In this document: positions 51,377 to 59,676 of the stretch, piece after piece
Numbering within the stretch: the first letter of the stretch is position 1
How the letters are laid out: each line of letters starts with the position of its first letter
DNA from: Streptomyces sp. HUAS CB01
GTDB lineage: Bacteria > Actinomycetota > Actinomycetes > Streptomycetales > Streptomycetaceae
Reading direction: 5' to 3'
Length of the DNA: 64,000 nucleotides
Assembly (NCBI RefSeq): GCF_030406905.1
Contig: NZ_CP129137.1
Span: 7,967,501 to 8,031,500, forward strand
Program-made: the position numbers and the translations under genes
The notes under the pieces: model-generated
Database searches by the model: none
Seen by the model: the letters and a program-made list of their open reading frames with translations, nothing else
Told to the model about the DNA's origin: nothing

Positions 51377-52184
51377 GGCGGCGGATCTCCCTGCGCAGTT
51401 CTTCGGTGATCTCGGCGGACAGCTCGGCGACCGCGCTGTCCTCGATGCGGCGCGGCTGCGGGATGCCGACGGTCCACTCCCGGGCGATCCGTCCCGGCCG
51501 GGAGGACAGCAGCACCACCCGCTGCGCCAGCTTCACCGCCTCGCGCACGTTGTGCGTGACGAACAGCACCGACAGTCCCGTCTCGTGCCAGATACGGGTC
51601 AGCTCGTCGTGCAGCACGTCACGGGTGATGGCGTCCAGCGCTGCGAACGGTTCGTCCATCAGCAGCAGCCGGCTGTCCTGCGCGAGCGCCCGGGCCAGGG
51701 CGACGCGCTGACGCATACCGCCGGACAGTTCGTGCACCCGCTTGCCGTGCGCGCCCTGCAGGCGTACGAGTTCCAGCAGTCGTTCCGCCTCGGCGCGGCG
51801 CTCCGCCTTGGCGACCCCGCGCAGCTTCAGCGCGAGTTCGATGTTCTTGCCCGCGGTCAGCCAGGGGAACAGGGCGTGCTCCTGGAACATCAGGGCGGGC
51901 CGGCCCTCCGTGCCGATGGAGCCGGCGGACGGCAGGTCCAGTCCCGCGACCAGGTTGAGCAGGGTGGACTTGCCGCAGCCGGAGGCACCCAGGAGGGTGA
52001 CGAACTCGCCCGGTGCGACATCGAGCGTGATGTCGTCCAGCACGAGCTGCTGCCCGCCGGGCGTGCCCGGAGCGGGGAAGGACTTCGAGACGTGCTCGAT
52101 ACGGGCGGCGTGCGTCACCGCCGTGGCGTCCTGGACAGCCTTGGCGACCGTGGTGGCCAAGGTCGTCACCTCCTGGGTACTCAT
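51363..52184 (-). CDS. ssuB: ABC transporter ATPase, aliphatic sulfonate type
   Basis: The 273-residue cytoplasmic subunit has Walker A TLLGASGCGKSTLLNL, the Q-loop MFQEHALFPWL, the signature LSGGMRQRVALARAL, Walker B LLLMDEPFAALD and the switch histidine FVTHNVREA. An N-terminal extension of about 25 residues is not part of the fold. It energises import through the adjacent permease. All three genes run leftward from a leader peptide at 53514-53615. Confidence 0.93.
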   Translation of the reverse strand: MSTQEVTTLATTVAKAVQDATAVTHAARIEHVSKSFPAPGTPGGQQLVLDDITLDVAPGEFVTLLGASGCGKSTLLNLVAGLDLPSAGSIGTEGRPALMFQEHALFPWLTAGKNIELALKLRGVAKAERRAEAERLLELVRLQGAHGKRVHELSGGMRQRVALARALAQDSRLLLMDEPFAALDAITRDVLHDELTRIWHETGLSVLFVTHNVREAVKLAQRVVLLSSRPGRIAREWTVGIPQPRRIEDSAVAELSAEITEELRREIRRHGQH

Positions 52185-52214
52185 CGGGGCGGTTGTCGCT
52201 TGTCAGCTGTTCGG

Positions 52215-53321
52215 CTACTTGGCGCCGAGGCCGGCGTCGTCGACGTCGTCCTTGCCCTCGGCCTTGAGGACCTTGTTGAGCGGTGCGAGGTCGTAGATGC
52301 CCTTCAGGTCGGGCTTCTCCAGCAGGCCGGCCTTCACCGCGTGCTCAGCCTCGGTGTTGAGGGTCGAGGCCAGCGGGTCGTCGAGGAAGGTGATGGACTT
52401 CCAGGCCGGGTCGATGACCTCGGCGGGCAGGGCCTTGCCCGACTCCGCCTTCAGTGCCGCGTTGGCTGACGCCTTGGCCTTGTCCGGGTTGGCGTTGATC
52501 CACTCGTTGGTCTTCACCGAGCCGCGCAGCACGGCCTCCACGACGTCCGGGTGATCCTTGAGGAAGCTCTGCGACACGATGATGTTCGTGATCACGAACT
52601 TCTTGTCGGGCCACAGGTCGGCCTCGTCGAGGATCACCTTCGCGCCCTCGGCGACCAGCTTGGAAGCGGTCGGCTCCGGCACCCAGGCGCCGTCGATGGA
52701 ACCGGACTTGTAGGCGTCCGGCGTGATCTTGTTGTCCGTGCGGACGACGGAGACATCGCCCTTGCCGCTCTGCGCGTCGACCTTCCAGCCCTTCTCCGCG
52801 ATCCAGTTGAGGAACGCGACGTCCTGGGTGTTGCCGAGCTGCGGCGTGGCGATCTTCTTGCCCTTGACGTCGTCCAGGGACTTGATCTTCTTCGGGTTGA
52901 CGACGAGCTTCACGCCACCGGAGGCGGAACCGCTGATGATGCGCAGGTTCCTGCCGCCCGACTTGGTGTAGCCGTTGATGGCGGGGGAGGGGCCGATCCA
53001 GCCGATGTCGATGGAGCCGGCGTTCAGCGCCTCGATCTCGGAGGGGCCGGCGTTGAAGGTGGACGCCTTGATCTTGGTGCCGCCGAGCTCCTTCTGGAGC
53101 AGGCCCTCCTGGACGCCCACCAGGGCGGTGGCGTGCGTGAGGTTGGGGAAGTAGCCGATCTTGACTTCGTCGGCGGAGAGCTTCTTGGCGTCCGCCGCGA
53201 CCTCGGTCTGCTTGTCGTCGTCGGTGGCGTCGGATCCGTAGCCGCAGGCGGTGAGCAGGAGGGGGAGCGCTGCTACGACGGCGATGGTGCGCAGGGTGGT
53301 GAGCGGTCTTGCGGCAGACAC
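52215..53321 (-). CDS. ssuA: Sulfonate-binding lipoprotein of the first ABC importer
   Basis: The 368-residue preprotein has a lipobox LLLTACGYG after a signal segment (TTLRTIAVVAALP), so it is anchored outside the membrane. The mature part is a SsuA/TauA-type binding protein: VKIGYFPNLTHATALVGVQEGLL, FNAGPSEIEALNAGSIDIGWIGPSPAINGYTKSGG, ISGSASGGVKLVV and KIATPQLGNTQDVAFLNW. Substrates in the family are alkanesulfonates, taurine and sulfate esters. The GTG start is preceded by GAGAGGA. It follows the cysteine-containing leader peptide by about 190 nt. Confidence 0.92.
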   Translation of the reverse strand: MSAARPLTTLRTIAVVAALPLLLTACGYGSDATDDDKQTEVAADAKKLSADEVKIGYFPNLTHATALVGVQEGLLQKELGGTKIKASTFNAGPSEIEALNAGSIDIGWIGPSPAINGYTKSGGRNLRIISGSASGGVKLVVNPKKIKSLDDVKGKKIATPQLGNTQDVAFLNWIAEKGWKVDAQSGKGDVSVVRTDNKITPDAYKSGSIDGAWVPEPTASKLVAEGAKVILDEADLWPDKKFVITNIIVSQSFLKDHPDVVEAVLRGSVKTNEWINANPDKAKASANAALKAESGKALPAEVIDPAWKSITFLDDPLASTLNTEAEHAVKAGLLEKPDLKGIYDLAPLNKVLKAEGKDDVDDAGLGAK

Positions 53322-53513
53322 GGAGGTGTCCTCTCGGGGAATGGGTTGATCACGAAGATGCCGAAAGCGCGAGGCACACAGCTCATGGGCATGCGCCTGC
53401 GCTCCATTCGGCGGCCCTCGGCGGCTGGGATGCCGTTGCGGGTCCGGGGCGGCTGTGCGGGGATGGGCGGGCGCGGGTGACGCTGCCGACCGAAGGATCT
53501 TCTGTCGACGGCC

Positions 53514-53615
53514 TCAGGCGGGCCGACAGATGGCGCTGGACGTGCGGCCGAGGTCGATGTGGCGGCGCGAGGTCAGCCGGGGGAGCGACAGGTCTGTGCG
53601 GTTGCGCGTTCGCAT
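53514..53615 (-). CDS. Short leader peptide upstream of the first sulfonate importer
   Basis: This 33-codon ORF (ATG at 53615, TGA at 53514-53516) ends in LTSRRHIDLGRTSSAICRPA. The RRHIDLxRxSSAIC pattern belongs to the family of putative leader peptides found before sulfur-assimilation genes in Streptomyces. The cysteine codon near the end would make ribosomes stall when cysteine is short, allowing attenuation of the downstream ssuABC genes. Cysteine control is inferred from position and composition. The family itself is known only from comparison. Confidence 0.8.
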   Translation of the reverse strand: MRTRNRTDLSLPRLTSRRHIDLGRTSSAICRPA

Positions 53616-53752
53616 GGCCCCCCACGGATCCCTAGTTTTCCTACCTAGCTGATAGGGATCGTGGCAGAAGGCGGCGTTCACCCCAAGGGTGTGTTCATGT
53701 GATGGACGCGACTATCTCACTCTTTGGGATATCCGGTCGATGGCCCAGCGTG
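53616..53752 (-). promoter_or_regulatory. Promoter region of the first sulfonate importer
   Basis: Just upstream of the leader peptide lie CCTATCAGCTAGG (a CCTA/TAGG dyad) and the wider TCCCTA...TAGGGA repeat (about 53629-53658), possible operator sites. GTGAACGCCGC (minus strand, 53671-53681) also occurs upstream of the second leader peptide at 61913-61923. Confidence 0.45.
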
Positions 53753-54211
53753 TCAGGGGTTGACCCAGGCTTTCGGGGCGTCGGTCAGTGCGGCTACGTA
53801 AGCGGGTAGTTGGGCCGATGCGACGTCGGCGAGCGACACGCCCTCGAGGATCTCGCGCACGTTGGACCGCAACGCGATCCACAAGGGGAGCAGTGACTCG
53901 GCGGGGCCGGTGTAGGACAGCTCGGGCGGGCGGACCCCGCGCACCGAGACCAGAGGTCCCTCCACGACGCGGATGACGTCGGCGATGCTGATCGACTCGG
54001 CGGGCTTGGCCAGCCGGTAGCCGCCGTTGCCGCCGCGCTGGCTGAGTACGAGACCGCCCCGGCGCATGTCGTTCAGGATGCTTTCGAGGAACTTGTGCGG
54101 GATGTCCTGGGCGTCGGCGATGGCCTCGGCCTTCAGTGGTGCGTCGTCGCGTGACGCGGCGAGCTGCAGTGCGGCACGTACCGCGTAGTCCGCCCTGGCT
54201 GAGATCCGCAT
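53753..54211 (-). CDS. Rrf2 family regulator without cysteines
   Basis: The 152-residue protein has the Rrf2 winged helix: MRISARADYAVRAALQLAASR, APLKAEAIADAQDIPHKFLESILNDMRRGGLVLSQRGGNGGYRLAKPAESISIADVIRVVEGPL. A dimerisation helix with LLPLWIALRSNVREILEGVSLADV follows. It contains no cysteine at all, so it cannot bind an Fe-S cluster like IscR or NsrR. In this it resembles CymR, the cysteine-metabolism repressor of Firmicutes. Position between the two sulfur operons makes it the likely local regulator. The ATG at 54211 is chosen. The longer frame overlaps the terminator. Confidence 0.88.
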   Translation of the reverse strand: MRISARADYAVRAALQLAASRDDAPLKAEAIADAQDIPHKFLESILNDMRRGGLVLSQRGGNGGYRLAKPAESISIADVIRVVEGPLVSVRGVRPPELSYTGPAESLLPLWIALRSNVREILEGVSLADVASAQLPAYVAALTDAPKAWVNP

Positions 54212-54256
54212 GCGTCCATTATCCACCAAGGCTTCGGTCGATATCCGCTGCCGGCA

Positions 54257-54294
54257 GGCCGCCGGGCGGGAGCGGATACCCCTGCCCGGCGGCC
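54257..54294 (-). terminator. Hairpin at the end of the long sulfur operon
   Basis: GGCCGCCGGGC and GCCCGGCGGCC form a perfect 11-bp stem around a 16-nt loop, just after the TauD-type gene and before the Rrf2 gene (which has GATAAT, a candidate -10 box, close to its start). Confidence 0.7.
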
Positions 54295-54314
54295 GTGCGT
54301 GGCGGGTGCGGTGC

Positions 54315-55214
54315 TCAGGCCGCGGCCCGGGTGTAGTGGGCGGCGTCGTCGCCCTCGATGACGCGGCTGAGAGTGCCGTCGACACCGGCGGGGACGTCGC
54401 CCGCGACGGTCACCCGGTGCAGCAGTCGCGGCAGGTCGCCGTAGTCGTCGGGGGCGTAGTGCTGGGTGATGCGGTTGTCGAACAGGACGAGGTCGCCGGG
54501 CGTCCAGGCCACGCGCACGATGTTCTCGGGACGCGTGACGTACGACTGGAAGATGCGCAGCAGGTCACGGGAGTCGGACGGGCCGAGGCCCACGATGCTC
54601 TGGGCGAAGCCGCCGACGAACAGCCCACGCTCCCCGGTTTCGGGGTGGACGCGGACGACGGGGTGGGCGGTTCGGTACTTCCGGGAGACGAACCGCCTGC
54701 GGTGCTCGGCCGCCTTCTCGCTCTTCGGGGCGGCGTAGTCGTAGTCGTTGGTGTGCACCGCCCACAGCTTGTCCGCCAGCTCCCGCAGCGGCTCGGGCAG
54801 ATCCCGGTACGCGCCGGCCGAGTTGGCGATGAGTGTGTTGCCGCCGTAGGGCGGGACCACGATGCTGCGCAGCGTGGATGCCTTCGGGGGCGTACGGACG
54901 AAGGTGACATCGGTGTGCCACTGGTTGGCGCGGATCCCCTCGTCGCCGTCGACCGGCAGGATGTTCGGCTGGCCGTCGACGGAGGGGACCGTCGGGTGCG
55001 CGGTGGTCAGCTCACCGAAGAGGGAGGCGAAGCGGAGCTGGCCCGCGTCGTCCAGGTCCTGGTCGCGGAAGACGAGCGCCTTGTGGTCCAGGAGTGCGGA
55101 GTTGATCTCGGTGGCGACAGCGGGGTCGAGGCCGGTGGAAAGATCCACGCCGAGGATCTCGGCGCCGATACGGCCGCCGATCCTGCGGATGTCGAAGCCG
55201 GTGCTGGTGGTCAT
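54315..55214 (-). CDS. TauD/TfdA-type Fe(II)/2-oxoglutarate dioxygenase
   Basis: The 299-residue enzyme is of normal TauD length. The iron ligands are H100 and D102 in NQWHTDVTF and the distal His252 in NRITQHYAPDD. RVHPETGERGLFVG matches the 2-oxoglutarate-binding region. Relatives hydroxylate taurine or alkyl sulfates so that sulfite or sulfate is released. The product therefore fits as a desulfonating enzyme for substrates brought in by the neighbouring importers. It is the last gene of the long leftward operon, 55 nt after the ferredoxin gene. Confidence 0.92.
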   Translation of the reverse strand: MTTSTGFDIRRIGGRIGAEILGVDLSTGLDPAVATEINSALLDHKALVFRDQDLDDAGQLRFASLFGELTTAHPTVPSVDGQPNILPVDGDEGIRANQWHTDVTFVRTPPKASTLRSIVVPPYGGNTLIANSAGAYRDLPEPLRELADKLWAVHTNDYDYAAPKSEKAAEHRRRFVSRKYRTAHPVVRVHPETGERGLFVGGFAQSIVGLGPSDSRDLLRIFQSYVTRPENIVRVAWTPGDLVLFDNRITQHYAPDDYGDLPRLLHRVTVAGDVPAGVDGTLSRVIEGDDAAHYTRAAA

Positions 55215-55268
55215 GCGCGGGTGTCCTTTCGGGGGTGATGAGCGGGAAGGTGATCGGTCGGGAGGTCG

Positions 55269-55637
55269 TCAGGAGGTGATGGGCAGGGAGCTTCCCTGGG
55301 ACCCCGGAGGGCTGAGGGGAGGGCCGACGGCTCGCAGGGAGCCGGGTGTGCGGCCTCGTCCCCAGCCGATGTGCCGGCGGTAGCTGCCGAGCAGGCCGGT
55401 GCGGTCCAGGTGGTCCTCGTCCCGGGCGGTGGAGTCGTCGGGCAGCGGGTGGGTCAGGGGTGCGACGAACAGGGCGTCGGCCGGGCAGTTCGCCTCGCAC
55501 TGGAAGCAGGTCTGGCAGTCGTCGCGGCGGGCGAGTACCGGGATGCCGTCCTCGCCTCGGTCGAAGACATCGGTCGGGCAGACCTTGATGCACTTGTCGC
55601 AGGCGATGCAGCGTTCCTCCGAGACCAGCTCGATCAC
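55269..55637 (-). CDS. 2x[4Fe-4S] ferredoxin partner of the flavoprotein
   Basis: The 122-residue protein has two cluster motifs: CIACDKCIKVCPTDVF and CQTCFQCEANCPADALF. A C-terminal extension of about 60 residues follows. Dicluster ferredoxins of this kind sit next to fumarate/APS-reductase-like flavoproteins, as AprB does with AprA. The GTG at 55637 overlaps the stop of the flavoprotein gene (GTGA), so both are made together. It would pass electrons to or from the flavoprotein. Confidence 0.9.
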   Translation of the reverse strand: MIELVSEERCIACDKCIKVCPTDVFDRGEDGIPVLARRDDCQTCFQCEANCPADALFVAPLTHPLPDDSTARDEDHLDRTGLLGSYRRHIGWGRGRTPGSLRAVGPPLSPPGSQGSSLPITS

Positions 55638-57247
55638 GAAGCCACCTCCAGGGGTGCGGCTGACGTGGCCGACGTGTTCGTCAGGGGCTCGACGCGGGTC
55701 CACACCCGGTCCAGACCGCCCGTCGTGATGCGGTGGTGCTGGCCGGGGTCCTGCGCGGGGAAGTCGAGCCGTTTGGCCATGCCGCGGGTCTCGGTACGGG
55801 CCAGTGCGGCCGCGTACATCCAGCGGGCGTGTGCCGCCATCGCCGCCGCCTGCCTCGCCCGTACGGTGTCCCCGCCCACGGCGTGCAGGGAGGCCCGCGA
55901 CTGCTCCCAGACGCTGTCGAGGACCTCCAGCGAGGCGGTGAGCCGATGGCCGTGGCGCAGGTAGTTCTTCTCGTACGGCAGCACCTCGGCCTGGACCGCG
56001 GCGACGACCTCGCGGAAGCCATCGGCCGGACCCGCTGCCCCGGTGGGCTGCAGCCCGGCCCCACCCACGGCCACCAGGCGCCTCGTGGCGGCGCGTGCGC
56101 CGAGCGAGCGGGCGTGGCGGGCCGCGCCCCGGCCCGCCCAGATGCCGGAGGAGATGGCCCAGGCGGCGTTGTGGCTGCCGCCGCCGGTGAAACCGCCGCA
56201 GATCAGCTCACGGGTCGCCGCGTCGCCGGCCGCGTACAGCCCGGGGACGGTGGTGGAGCAGTCGTCGCCGGTGATGCGGATGCCGCCGGTGCCGCGCACG
56301 GTGCCCTCGGCGAGGAGCGTGACGGCGAAGCGCTGGGTGAAGGGGTCGATGCCGAGCCGGTCGAAGGTGAGGAAGAAGTTCGGCTGGGCCAGCCGCATCG
56401 CCTGCCGGGCCGCCTCGTCCGCGCGGTCGAGGCGGCAGTACACCTTCTCGCTGAGCAGCGCCCGCGCGATCACGGACCGGCCGCCCTGGCTGGCCGCGCT
56501 TTCCAGAACCGTGCCGTCCTCGTGGTAGAAGGTGGCGAACGAGTAGAACGCGGTCTTGGTCACGGAGGTGCCTTCGGGCGCGATGCCGTAGGCGTTGGAG
56601 AACTCCATCCCGGACAGCTCCGCGCCCGCCTCCGCAGCGAACAGTGCACCGTCGCCGGTGTTGACGTTGCATCCCAGTGCACCGCTGAGGAACGCGCAGC
56701 CGCCCGTGGCCAGCACGACCGCCCCGGCGCGCACCCGGTACGGCTGACCGGCCTGCCGCCGGTGCCCCCGGGCCCCGGCGACCGCCCCGGAGGGGTCGGT
56801 GAGCAGTTCGGTGACCGGGCTGTGGTCGAGGACGCGCGCCCCGGCCCGCTGCACGCGGATCCGCATCCTGCGCATGTACTCCGGCCCCTGGAGGCCGTTC
56901 CTGAGCTGCCTTCCGTCCGGCCCTGTGGGGAAGGGGTAGCGTCCGGCCGCCGCAAGCTCGTTCATGCCCGCGTACGTCTGGTCCAGCACCCGGGCCATCC
57001 AGCGCCGGTCGGCCAGGTAGCCGCCCAGGGCCTCCCTGCTCGCCATGGCCGCCTCGCGCGCGGCGGGTTCCGGGGGGACGTACCAGACGCCTGTTCCGGC
57101 GGAGGCGGTGGCGCCGCTGGTGCCGCAGTAGCCCTTGTCGGCGAGGACCACGTCCGCCCCGTCCTGGGCCGCCTTGAGCGCGGCCCAGGTGGCGGCAGGG
57201 CCGCCGCCGACCACCAGAACGTCCGTAGTGAGGTCGAGACCGGTCAT
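55634..57247 (-). CDS. FAD-binding reductase, fumarate/APS-reductase alpha-like
   Basis: The 537-residue protein belongs to the succinate/fumarate/APS reductase flavoprotein family. The FAD site is DVLVVGGGPAATWAALKAAQDGADVVLADKGYCGTSGATASAGTGVWY. RAGAVVLATGG, LFAAEAGAELSGMEF, VPGLYAAGDAATRELICGGFTGGGSHNAAWAISSG and a final helical domain are in family order. It overlaps the ferredoxin gene and the monooxygenase gene. An AprA-like role (sulfite oxidation to APS, or another redox step on sulfur) is plausible from context. Substrate residues cannot be judged from sequence alone. Confidence 0.87.
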   Translation of the reverse strand: MTGLDLTTDVLVVGGGPAATWAALKAAQDGADVVLADKGYCGTSGATASAGTGVWYVPPEPAAREAAMASREALGGYLADRRWMARVLDQTYAGMNELAAAGRYPFPTGPDGRQLRNGLQGPEYMRRMRIRVQRAGARVLDHSPVTELLTDPSGAVAGARGHRRQAGQPYRVRAGAVVLATGGCAFLSGALGCNVNTGDGALFAAEAGAELSGMEFSNAYGIAPEGTSVTKTAFYSFATFYHEDGTVLESAASQGGRSVIARALLSEKVYCRLDRADEAARQAMRLAQPNFFLTFDRLGIDPFTQRFAVTLLAEGTVRGTGGIRITGDDCSTTVPGLYAAGDAATRELICGGFTGGGSHNAAWAISSGIWAGRGAARHARSLGARAATRRLVAVGGAGLQPTGAAGPADGFREVVAAVQAEVLPYEKNYLRHGHRLTASLEVLDSVWEQSRASLHAVGGDTVRARQAAAMAAHARWMYAAALARTETRGMAKRLDFPAQDPGQHHRITTGGLDRVWTRVEPLTNTSATSAAPLEVAS

Positions 57248-58599
57248 ACGGCCACTTCCTCTCCTGCGGCGGCCGGTGCCAGCCGGTTGGCGGGGCGGGC
57301 CAGGCCGTAGTTCTCGCGCAGGGTGCGGCCGGTGTACTCGGTGCGGAACAAACCGCGCTGCTGCAGGATCGGCACGACGTGGTCGACGAAGTCCTCCAGG
57401 CCGCCCGGCAGATGGGGCGGCATGATGTTGAAGCCGTCGGCGGCACCCTCGGTGAACCACTCCTCGATCTCGGCCGCTATCTGCTCCGGCGTACCGGCGA
57501 AGACACGGTGACCACGTCCGCCGCCGAGGCGGGCGATGAGCTCGCGCAGGGTGAGGCCGTCACGGCGGGCGAGTTCGGCGACGAGCGTGAAGCGGCTCTT
57601 GTTGCCGTTGATGTCCCGCTCCTCGGGCAGCTCGGGCAGCGGCCCGTCCAGCGGCAGTCCGGTCAGATCGGTGCCGAGCATCCCGGACAGCTGGGCCAGC
57701 CCGTACTCCGGGACCTGTAGTTCCGTCAGCTCCTGCTCCAGGGAGCGGGCTTCCGCCTCCGTCGAGCCGATGACGGGCGCGATGCCGGGAAGCACCAGCA
57801 GCTGGTCCCCGGTGCGGCCGTAGCGGGCGAGCCGGGACTTGAGGTCCTTGTAGAAGGCCTGGCCGTCGGCGAGGGTCTGCTGGGCGGTGAAGACGGCCTC
57901 GGCGTACTGGGCGGCGAACTCCTTGCCGTCCTCCGACGAACCGGCCTGCACCAGCAGCGGGTACCCTTGCGGGCTGCGCGGTACGTTCAGGGGGCCCTGC
58001 ACCCCGAAGTACTCCCCGCGGTGGTTGATCTCCCGCACCTTGGCGGTGTCGGCGTACACACCGCGCTCCCGGTCGAGCAGGATCGCGTCGTCCTCCCAGC
58101 TGTCCCACAGCTTGGTGGCGACCTCGACGAACTCCCGCGCCCGCTCGTAGCGCAGCGCGTGCTCCAGGTGCTCGTCCTGCCCGAAGTTGCGGGCCTCGTT
58201 CACGGTGCCGGAAGTGACGATGTTCCAGCCGGCCCGGCCACCGCTGATGTGATCCAGGGAGGCGAACTTGCGGGCGATGTGGAAGGGCTCGTTGAAGGTG
58301 GTGGACACGGTGGCGATCAGGCCGACGTGCTCGGTGACCGCCGCCAGCGCGGACAGCAGGGTGAGCGGTTCGAAGCCGCCGAGGGCGTTGTGCCGGACCT
58401 TGCCCCACAGGGCGAGGCCGTCGGCGAGGAATACGGAGTCGAGCCGGCCGCGCTCGGCGGTCTGTGCGAGGTGCTGGAAGTAGCGCAGATCGGTGACCCG
58501 TTCGGGCTGGGTGCGCGGGTGCCGCCAGGCGGCGTCGTGGTGGCCCGCGTTCATCAGGAAGGCGTTGAGATGCAGCTGACGGGGTCTGGGCGCGGTCAT
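57244..58599 (-). CDS. Flavin-dependent monooxygenase (NtaA/SnaA/DszA type, LLM class)
   Basis: The 451-residue enzyme is a bacterial-luciferase-like monooxygenase of the NtaA/SnaA/DszA/SoxA subgroup. It starts LHLNAFLMNAGHHDAAWRHPRT, then has YFQHLAQTAERGRLDSVFLADG, ISGGRAGWNIVTSGTVNEARNFG and LLVQAGSSEDGKEFAAQYAEAVF. It uses FMNH2 supplied by a separate reductase to oxidise sulfur- or nitrogen-containing compounds. With sulfonate importers on the same transcript, C-S bond cleavage is the likely job. It overlaps the flavoprotein gene by 4 nt. Confidence 0.92.
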   Translation of the reverse strand: MTAPRPRQLHLNAFLMNAGHHDAAWRHPRTQPERVTDLRYFQHLAQTAERGRLDSVFLADGLALWGKVRHNALGGFEPLTLLSALAAVTEHVGLIATVSTTFNEPFHIARKFASLDHISGGRAGWNIVTSGTVNEARNFGQDEHLEHALRYERAREFVEVATKLWDSWEDDAILLDRERGVYADTAKVREINHRGEYFGVQGPLNVPRSPQGYPLLVQAGSSEDGKEFAAQYAEAVFTAQQTLADGQAFYKDLKSRLARYGRTGDQLLVLPGIAPVIGSTEAEARSLEQELTELQVPEYGLAQLSGMLGTDLTGLPLDGPLPELPEERDINGNKSRFTLVAELARRDGLTLRELIARLGGGRGHRVFAGTPEQIAAEIEEWFTEGAADGFNIMPPHLPGGLEDFVDHVVPILQQRGLFRTEYTGRTLRENYGLARPANRLAPAAAGEEVAV

Positions 58600-58668
58600 G
58601 GGGTTCCTCGGATCGGGGGGTGCGGGGCGAGCGGGTGGCGGGAGAGAGGGGGGAGTGATGGCGGCGGG

Positions 58669-59676
58669 TCAGCCGCCCGCGGGTACGCGCCAGGAGCTGA
58701 GGCGTCGCTCGACGGTCACCAGGAACTGGTTGAAGATCACGCCGATGGCGGAGATCGTGATGATGCCCGCGTACATCTGCGGGATGGCGAAGTTGTACTG
58801 CGAGGCGTTGATCAGATAGCCGAGGCCAGCCTTGGCGCCGATCATCTCGGCGGCGACCAGCACCAGGATCGACACCGCTCCGGCCAGCCGGATGCCGGTG
58901 AACATCACCGGCACCGAGGCCGGCAGGATGACCTTCTGGAACAGGCGGGGTGCGGACAGGTCCATCGACTTCGCCAGCTTCAGCAGGGTGGGGTCGACGT
59001 GGCGGACCGCGCTGATGGTGTTGAGCAGGATCGGCCAGGTGCACGCGTACACCACGATGGAGATCTTCGAGGTCTCGCCGATGCCCAACAGCAGGACGAA
59101 CACCGGCAGCAGGGCCAGCGCCGCGGTGTTGCGGAACACCTCCAGGAGCGGTCCGAGGAGGTCGGCGATCGGACGGTACCAGCCGATCAGCAGCCCGAGC
59201 GGTACGGCGACGGCTACGGCGATACCGAATCCGCTGAACGAACGCGCCAGACTGGCGCGCGCGTTGTCGGCGAGCTGACCGTCTGCGGCGAGCCCCCACC
59301 AGGCGTCGGCGACCTCGCTGAACGGCGGCAGGAAGGTCCGGTCCACGAGACCGGCTCGTGGCGCGATCTCCCACAGCAGGAGCAGGGCCACGATGGCCGC
59401 GGACTTGGTCGCCCCCTTCAGCAGCAGGTACGGCAGTCGGCGGACCGTCCGCAGCACCGTCCGTCGGACACGGGCCGTGAGGGAGGGAGCCCGGCGCGCG
59501 TCCGGGGGTGATGAGGTGCCGGGCGCGGGCGCGGTCGATGTGCCGGCTTCAGGGGACGTGGCGGACTCGGTGGACTTGGTGAGGGAAGGTGCCTGGACGG
59601 TTTCTGTCGTGTTCGCCGCGTCGGTCGCGAGGGTCGCGTCGGCCTTCTCGGCGGTCGTGCCGGTCGTGGAGCTCAT
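58669..59676 (-). CDS. ABC transporter permease of the second sulfonate-type importer
   Basis: The 335-residue protein starts with a long serine/threonine/proline-rich stretch (residues 1-65), then about six membrane segments. The coupling motif is DPTLLKLAKSMDLSAPRLFQKVILPASVPVMFTGIRLAGAVSILVLVAAEMIGA. It is of the SsuC/TauC family. Its ATG overlaps the ATPase stop, and the monooxygenase gene follows after 69 nt, so transport and degradation genes are on one message. Confidence 0.9.
   Translation of the reverse strand: MSSTTGTTAEKADATLATDAANTTETVQAPSLTKSTESATSPEAGTSTAPAPGTSSPPDARRAPSLTARVRRTVLRTVRRLPYLLLKGATKSAAIVALLLLWEIAPRAGLVDRTFLPPFSEVADAWWGLAADGQLADNARASLARSFSGFGIAVAVAVPLGLLIGWYRPIADLLGPLLEVFRNTAALALLPVFVLLLGIGETSKISIVVYACTWPILLNTISAVRHVDPTLLKLAKSMDLSAPRLFQKVILPASVPVMFTGIRLAGAVSILVLVAAEMIGAKAGLGYLINASQYNFAIPQMYAGIITISAIGVIFNQFLVTVERRLSSWRVPAGG

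Noticed and set aside
57967..59511. Plus-strand ORF of 514 residues across the monooxygenase and permease genes
   Set aside because: It is antisense to two well-supported genes and carries no domain. It is a GC-bias artefact.
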